Shown piece after piece: positions 61,648 through 64,000 of a stretch of DNA of 64,000 nt. Each line of letters begins with the position of its first letter. Position 1 is the stretch's first letter. The notes beneath the pieces are model-generated. The model was not told where the DNA came from, did no database searches, and saw nothing but the letters and a program-made list of their open reading frames with translations. The position numbers were made by a program, and so were the translations under genes. The DNA is from PALSA-1440 sp050011195 (GTDB lineage: Bacteria; Verrucomicrobiota; Verrucomicrobiia; Limisphaerales; UBA8199). The stretch spans positions 30,603-94,602 of the forward strand of contig JBEKJO010000003.1 in assembly GCA_050011195.1 (NCBI GenBank), given 5' to 3'.

Positions 61648-63711
61648 TCACCGGCCCGCCGGAGCGCTCTTCATTTCCAGTGCGCCAACGAGGTTATCGT
61701 GGGCTTGGGTGTAATCCGGTTTCAAGCGGAGGGCTTCCCGGAATTGGCGAATGGCCTCGTCAACTTGGCCTTTCCTGACGAGCGCGATGCCCAGGTTGTT
61801 GTGGGCGTCGGGGTAATCCGCTTTCCGGCGGAGGGCTTCCTGGTATTGGCTGATCGCCTCGTCAGTTTGCCCTTTCCGGGCCAGCGCGTTCCCGAGGTTG
61901 AAGTAGGTTCCTGCGTCATCCGGTTTCAGGCGGATCGCCTCCTGGTATTGGCTGATCCCCTCGTCAATTTGCCCTTTCCTGACGAGGGCGACGCCGAGGT
62001 TGCAATGGGCGTCGGCGTAATCCGGCTGCCGGCGCAGGGCTTCCTGGTAATGGCTGATCGCCTCGTCAATCCGCCCTTTCCTGACCAGCGCGTGGCCGAG
62101 GTTGTCGTGGGCGGCGGCGTAATCGGGTTTCAGGCGGAGGGCTTCCTGGAGTTCGCTGATCGCCTCGTCAATTTGGCCCTTCTTGTCGAGGGCAGAGCCC
62201 AGCTCGTTATGGGCGGCGGCGTAGCCGGGATTCAGGCGGACGGCTTCCTGGAACTGGCCGATCGCCTCGTCAATTCGCCCTTTCCCGATGATCGCGCAGC
62301 CGAGGTTGTTGTGCGCGAGGCTATTGTTCCTCGTGACCTCAACCGCATGACGGAATAGAGTTTCACCATTTTTCCAATACCCAAGCTGTTGCCGCGTCAA
62401 CACTAGGCAGACTACGATCGCCCCACAACCTGCCACCGACAACGCCATCACCGCGTACCGCCAGCGTTGAGTCAATTCGTATGCGCCCCAGACCGCCAGA
62501 ATCAGCACTCCCAGCGATGGAACGTAACTATACCGATCTGCCATCGCCTGGTCGCCTACTTGCACCAACCCGATCACCGGCACCAGCGTCCCGCAATACC
62601 ACAGCCAACCCATCAGCAAGAATGGGTAGCGCCGCCGCTTAACCATAAGCAGTGCCGAAATGCCCAGCATCACCCCCCCCGCCAGCAGCACCTCCTCCAG
62701 CGGCCATTGCCTGGGGCGCGGATAAAAAACAGCCAAATCCGTCGGCCACCACATCTTCCCCAGATAGCGGCAGTACGAAATCAGCGCGTTCCCGCCGCGC
62801 GCGCCCAAGGGCAGGATTGCCGCCGGGACCATAGAGCCTCCTCGCTTCTGCGCCACGAAGGTCACCACGCTCGCCGCCGCCGCCAGCGCAAAGAACGGCG
62901 CCTTCTCCCAAACCAGCTTCTTCCAAGGCCAGGCCCCGCCTTCGGCCGTGTCCCACGCCCCAAGCTCCCCATCCCGCATTCTGCCTTCTGCCTTTCTTGC
63001 CAGCGGCCAGTAATCCAGCAGCAACATCACGAACGGCCACGTCACCAGCATCGGCTTGCTCATCAGCCCCAGCGCCAAGAAGAACAGCGAAAGAAGATAA
63101 AAGAGTGTTGCGTGTCGCGTCTTGCCGGATTCTGGCTCCTGACTTTGGACTTTGGACTTTAGACTTTGTGTTTCCGCATACCGCACATAAGCCCAGAGGC
63201 AGAGCAGCCCGAAGCAGCCGCTGAGCACGTCCTTCCGTTCAGCCACCCAGGCGACCGACTCGACCCGCAGCGGGTGAACGGCGAACAACGCCGCCACCAA
63301 CAGACTCCGCCACGTCGCGCCGGTCATCTGTTGCAGCAACACGAAGACCAGCATCGCGTTGACGGCGTGCAGCAGCACGTTGGTCAAGTGGTGTCCCCAG
63401 GGCTTCAAACCGAACAGTTGACAGTCCAATATATGGGACAGCCACGTCACGGGATGCCAGTTCGAAGCGTAGCCGCTCCGGAATGCCCACCGGGCGTTTT
63501 CCCAGCTCAATCCGCTGCTCACATGAGTGTTATCCACCACGTACTGATTGTCATCGTAGCTGAAGTCGTTGCCCGTCGCCGGCCAGTACAGCGCCATCGT
63601 CACCACCGCCAGCAACACCGCCACCAGCCACACCGGAAAACGCGGCCCAGCCCTCACCGCGGCAACTGCCCTCCTCGGCGCGGGTTTGGATTGAGTCACT
63701 CGTCTGCGCAT
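61648..63711 (-). CDS. Multi-pass membrane protein with C-terminal TPRs
   Basis: This 687-residue protein has about 10 membrane segments in the first 440 residues, with FSYDDNQYVVDN in the first loop (an Asp-containing loop typical of PMT/O-GlcNAc-type membrane transferases), NWHPVTWLSHILDCQLFG, HPLRVESVAWVAERKDVLS and ADRYSYVPSLG. Seven TPRs follow, each with an A-x-x-x-x-x-L-G-x-A-L-x-x-K-G-x-x-D-E-A-I-x-x-Y-x-E-A-L-R pattern. Members are often called TPR-containing glycosyltransferases. ATG 63711 is preceded by GGAGAGG. Two in-frame heptamer repeats are found in loops. A truncated relative lies at 22497-23732. Confidence 0.83.
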   Translation of the reverse strand: MRRRVTQSKPAPRRAVAAVRAGPRFPVWLVAVLLAVVTMALYWPATGNDFSYDDNQYVVDNTHVSSGLSWENARWAFRSGYASNWHPVTWLSHILDCQLFGLKPWGHHLTNVLLHAVNAMLVFVLLQQMTGATWRSLLVAALFAVHPLRVESVAWVAERKDVLSGCFGLLCLWAYVRYAETQSLKSKVQSQEPESGKTRHATLFYLLSLFFLALGLMSKPMLVTWPFVMLLLDYWPLARKAEGRMRDGELGAWDTAEGGAWPWKKLVWEKAPFFALAAAASVVTFVAQKRGGSMVPAAILPLGARGGNALISYCRYLGKMWWPTDLAVFYPRPRQWPLEEVLLAGGVMLGISALLMVKRRRYPFLLMGWLWYCGTLVPVIGLVQVGDQAMADRYSYVPSLGVLILAVWGAYELTQRWRYAVMALSVAGCGAIVVCLVLTRQQLGYWKNGETLFRHAVEVTRNNSLAHNNLGCAIIGKGRIDEAIGQFQEAVRLNPGYAAAHNELGSALDKKGQIDEAISELQEALRLKPDYAAAHDNLGHALVRKGRIDEAISHYQEALRRQPDYADAHCNLGVALVRKGQIDEGISQYQEAIRLKPDDAGTYFNLGNALARKGQTDEAISQYQEALRRKADYPDAHNNLGIALVRKGQVDEAIRQFREALRLKPDYTQAHDNLVGALEMKSAPAGR
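62979..62992. repeat. Two TTCTGCC heptamers inside a coding sequence
   Basis: Two units plus a partial third lie in the loop reading ARKAEGRMRDGE. The unit is the same as that of the array at 49131-49165 in the EccC-like gene. Confidence 0.6.
63141..63168. repeat. Heptamer array (GACTTTG-type, 4 units) inside a coding sequence
   Basis: GACTTTG, GACTTTG, GACTTTA, GACTTTG run without a gap. In the coding direction they give QSLKSKVQSQ, a hydrophilic insertion between two membrane segments of the TPR membrane protein. Confidence 0.8.
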
Positions 63712-63903
63712 ACCTCTCCCCAATTCCTGCCGCAGAGCCGCTGCCCGGCAGGGTCGGCGGCGGCGGACTTCGCCCGCCCCGTCACTTCGCCCAGGGCATC
63801 CTCGCGCCCCTCACCCTTGCCGGTGATTCTGCTTTCCATGCTCAATCTGTAACGCAATCGGTCCGCCACCCGCGAGGAAATTCTCCCGCGCCGCTCCCTC
63901 ATC

Positions 63904-64000
63904 CAGGGCGCATGCAAGAAACCGTAGCCGCCGACGGCAGTCGGCGCACTTTTCCTGAGTCCCAGAAATCAGCGCCGACTGCCGTCGGCGGCTACGATTC
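63904..64000. mobile_element. Inverted-repeat element, family B, copy cut by the window end
   Basis: The left end CAGGGCGCATGCAAGAAACC begins at 63904 and is followed by both inner arms (63924-63947 and 63972-63995) with a loop much like that of the copy at 59036-59154. The right terminus is beyond the window. The ten bases before it, CTCCCTCATC (63894-63903), would be the expected left target-site copy. Confidence 0.78.

Overview
The window is GC-rich, gene-dense bacterial chromosome and most likely comes from a Verrucomicrobiota member of the Limisphaerales/Pedosphaerales type. This rests on the combination of GloVer-repeat and autotransporter-associated-repeat secreted proteins, pseudopilin-like proteins with a C-terminal H-x(n)-DG motif, an ECF sigma factor beside a Ser/Thr kinase with TPRs, many secreted glycoside hydrolases and an L-rhamnose operon. 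No rRNA or unambiguous taxonomic marker is present, so this placement is an inference.

Layout. 1-6.3 kb: a MacAB-type ABC efflux set (partial adaptor, ATPase, two permeases), then proC and an AI-2E-family membrane protein. 6.8-13.2 kb: ECF sigma factor, Ser/Thr kinase with TPRs, and two secreted proteins. 13.2-14.3 kb: a transposon-like inverted-repeat element with an 11-bp flanking direct repeat, an intact tRNA-Val(CAC), and a 5' piece of a tRNA-Ser. 14.3-22.4 kb: a same-strand sugar cluster (FucI-like isomerase, Na+/solute symporter, atypical class II aldolase, GH79-like and GH2 hydrolases). 22.5-24.3 kb: two gene remnants joined end to end. 24.4-26.8 kb: a GH16 hydrolase with beta-strand repeats. 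27.3-34.5 kb: an alpha/beta hydrolase, small membrane proteins, a histidine kinase with two response regulators (one receiver-only), and a TPR/DUF3108-like protein. 34.5-38.7 kb: gatA and a GH25-Ig-RCC1 secreted protein. 38.7-43.9 kb: an inverted duplication of a membrane glycosyltransferase, then a methyltransferase and a GT2 glycosyltransferase. 44.1-48.1 kb: rhaA-rhaT-rhaB. 48.2-53.2 kb: a four-gene operon resembling a type VII (ESX/Yuk) secretion core. 53.3-64 kb: a DUF1566 protein, two pseudopilin-like proteins, a GH38 alpha-mannosidase-like protein, htpX, a small lipoprotein, a TPR membrane protein and several inverted-repeat elements.

The most interesting locus is 48208-53176 on the minus strand. 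Two small helical proteins carry a W-x-D version of the WXG100 signature. They flank a third helical protein and are translationally coupled to a 1316-residue ATPase with two membrane segments and three FtsK/SpoIIIE-like modules, of which only the middle one keeps Walker motifs. This is the minimal ESX-like plan (ESAT-6/CFP-10-like pair plus EccC-like motor) in what appears to be a double-membrane bacterium, with none of the other known T7SS components in view.

A second layer of structure is repeats. At least two families of inverted-repeat elements are present, two copies having perfect 10-11 bp flanking direct repeats. There are also many short arrays of period exactly 7 bp with unrelated unit sequences, found between genes and also in frame inside genes.
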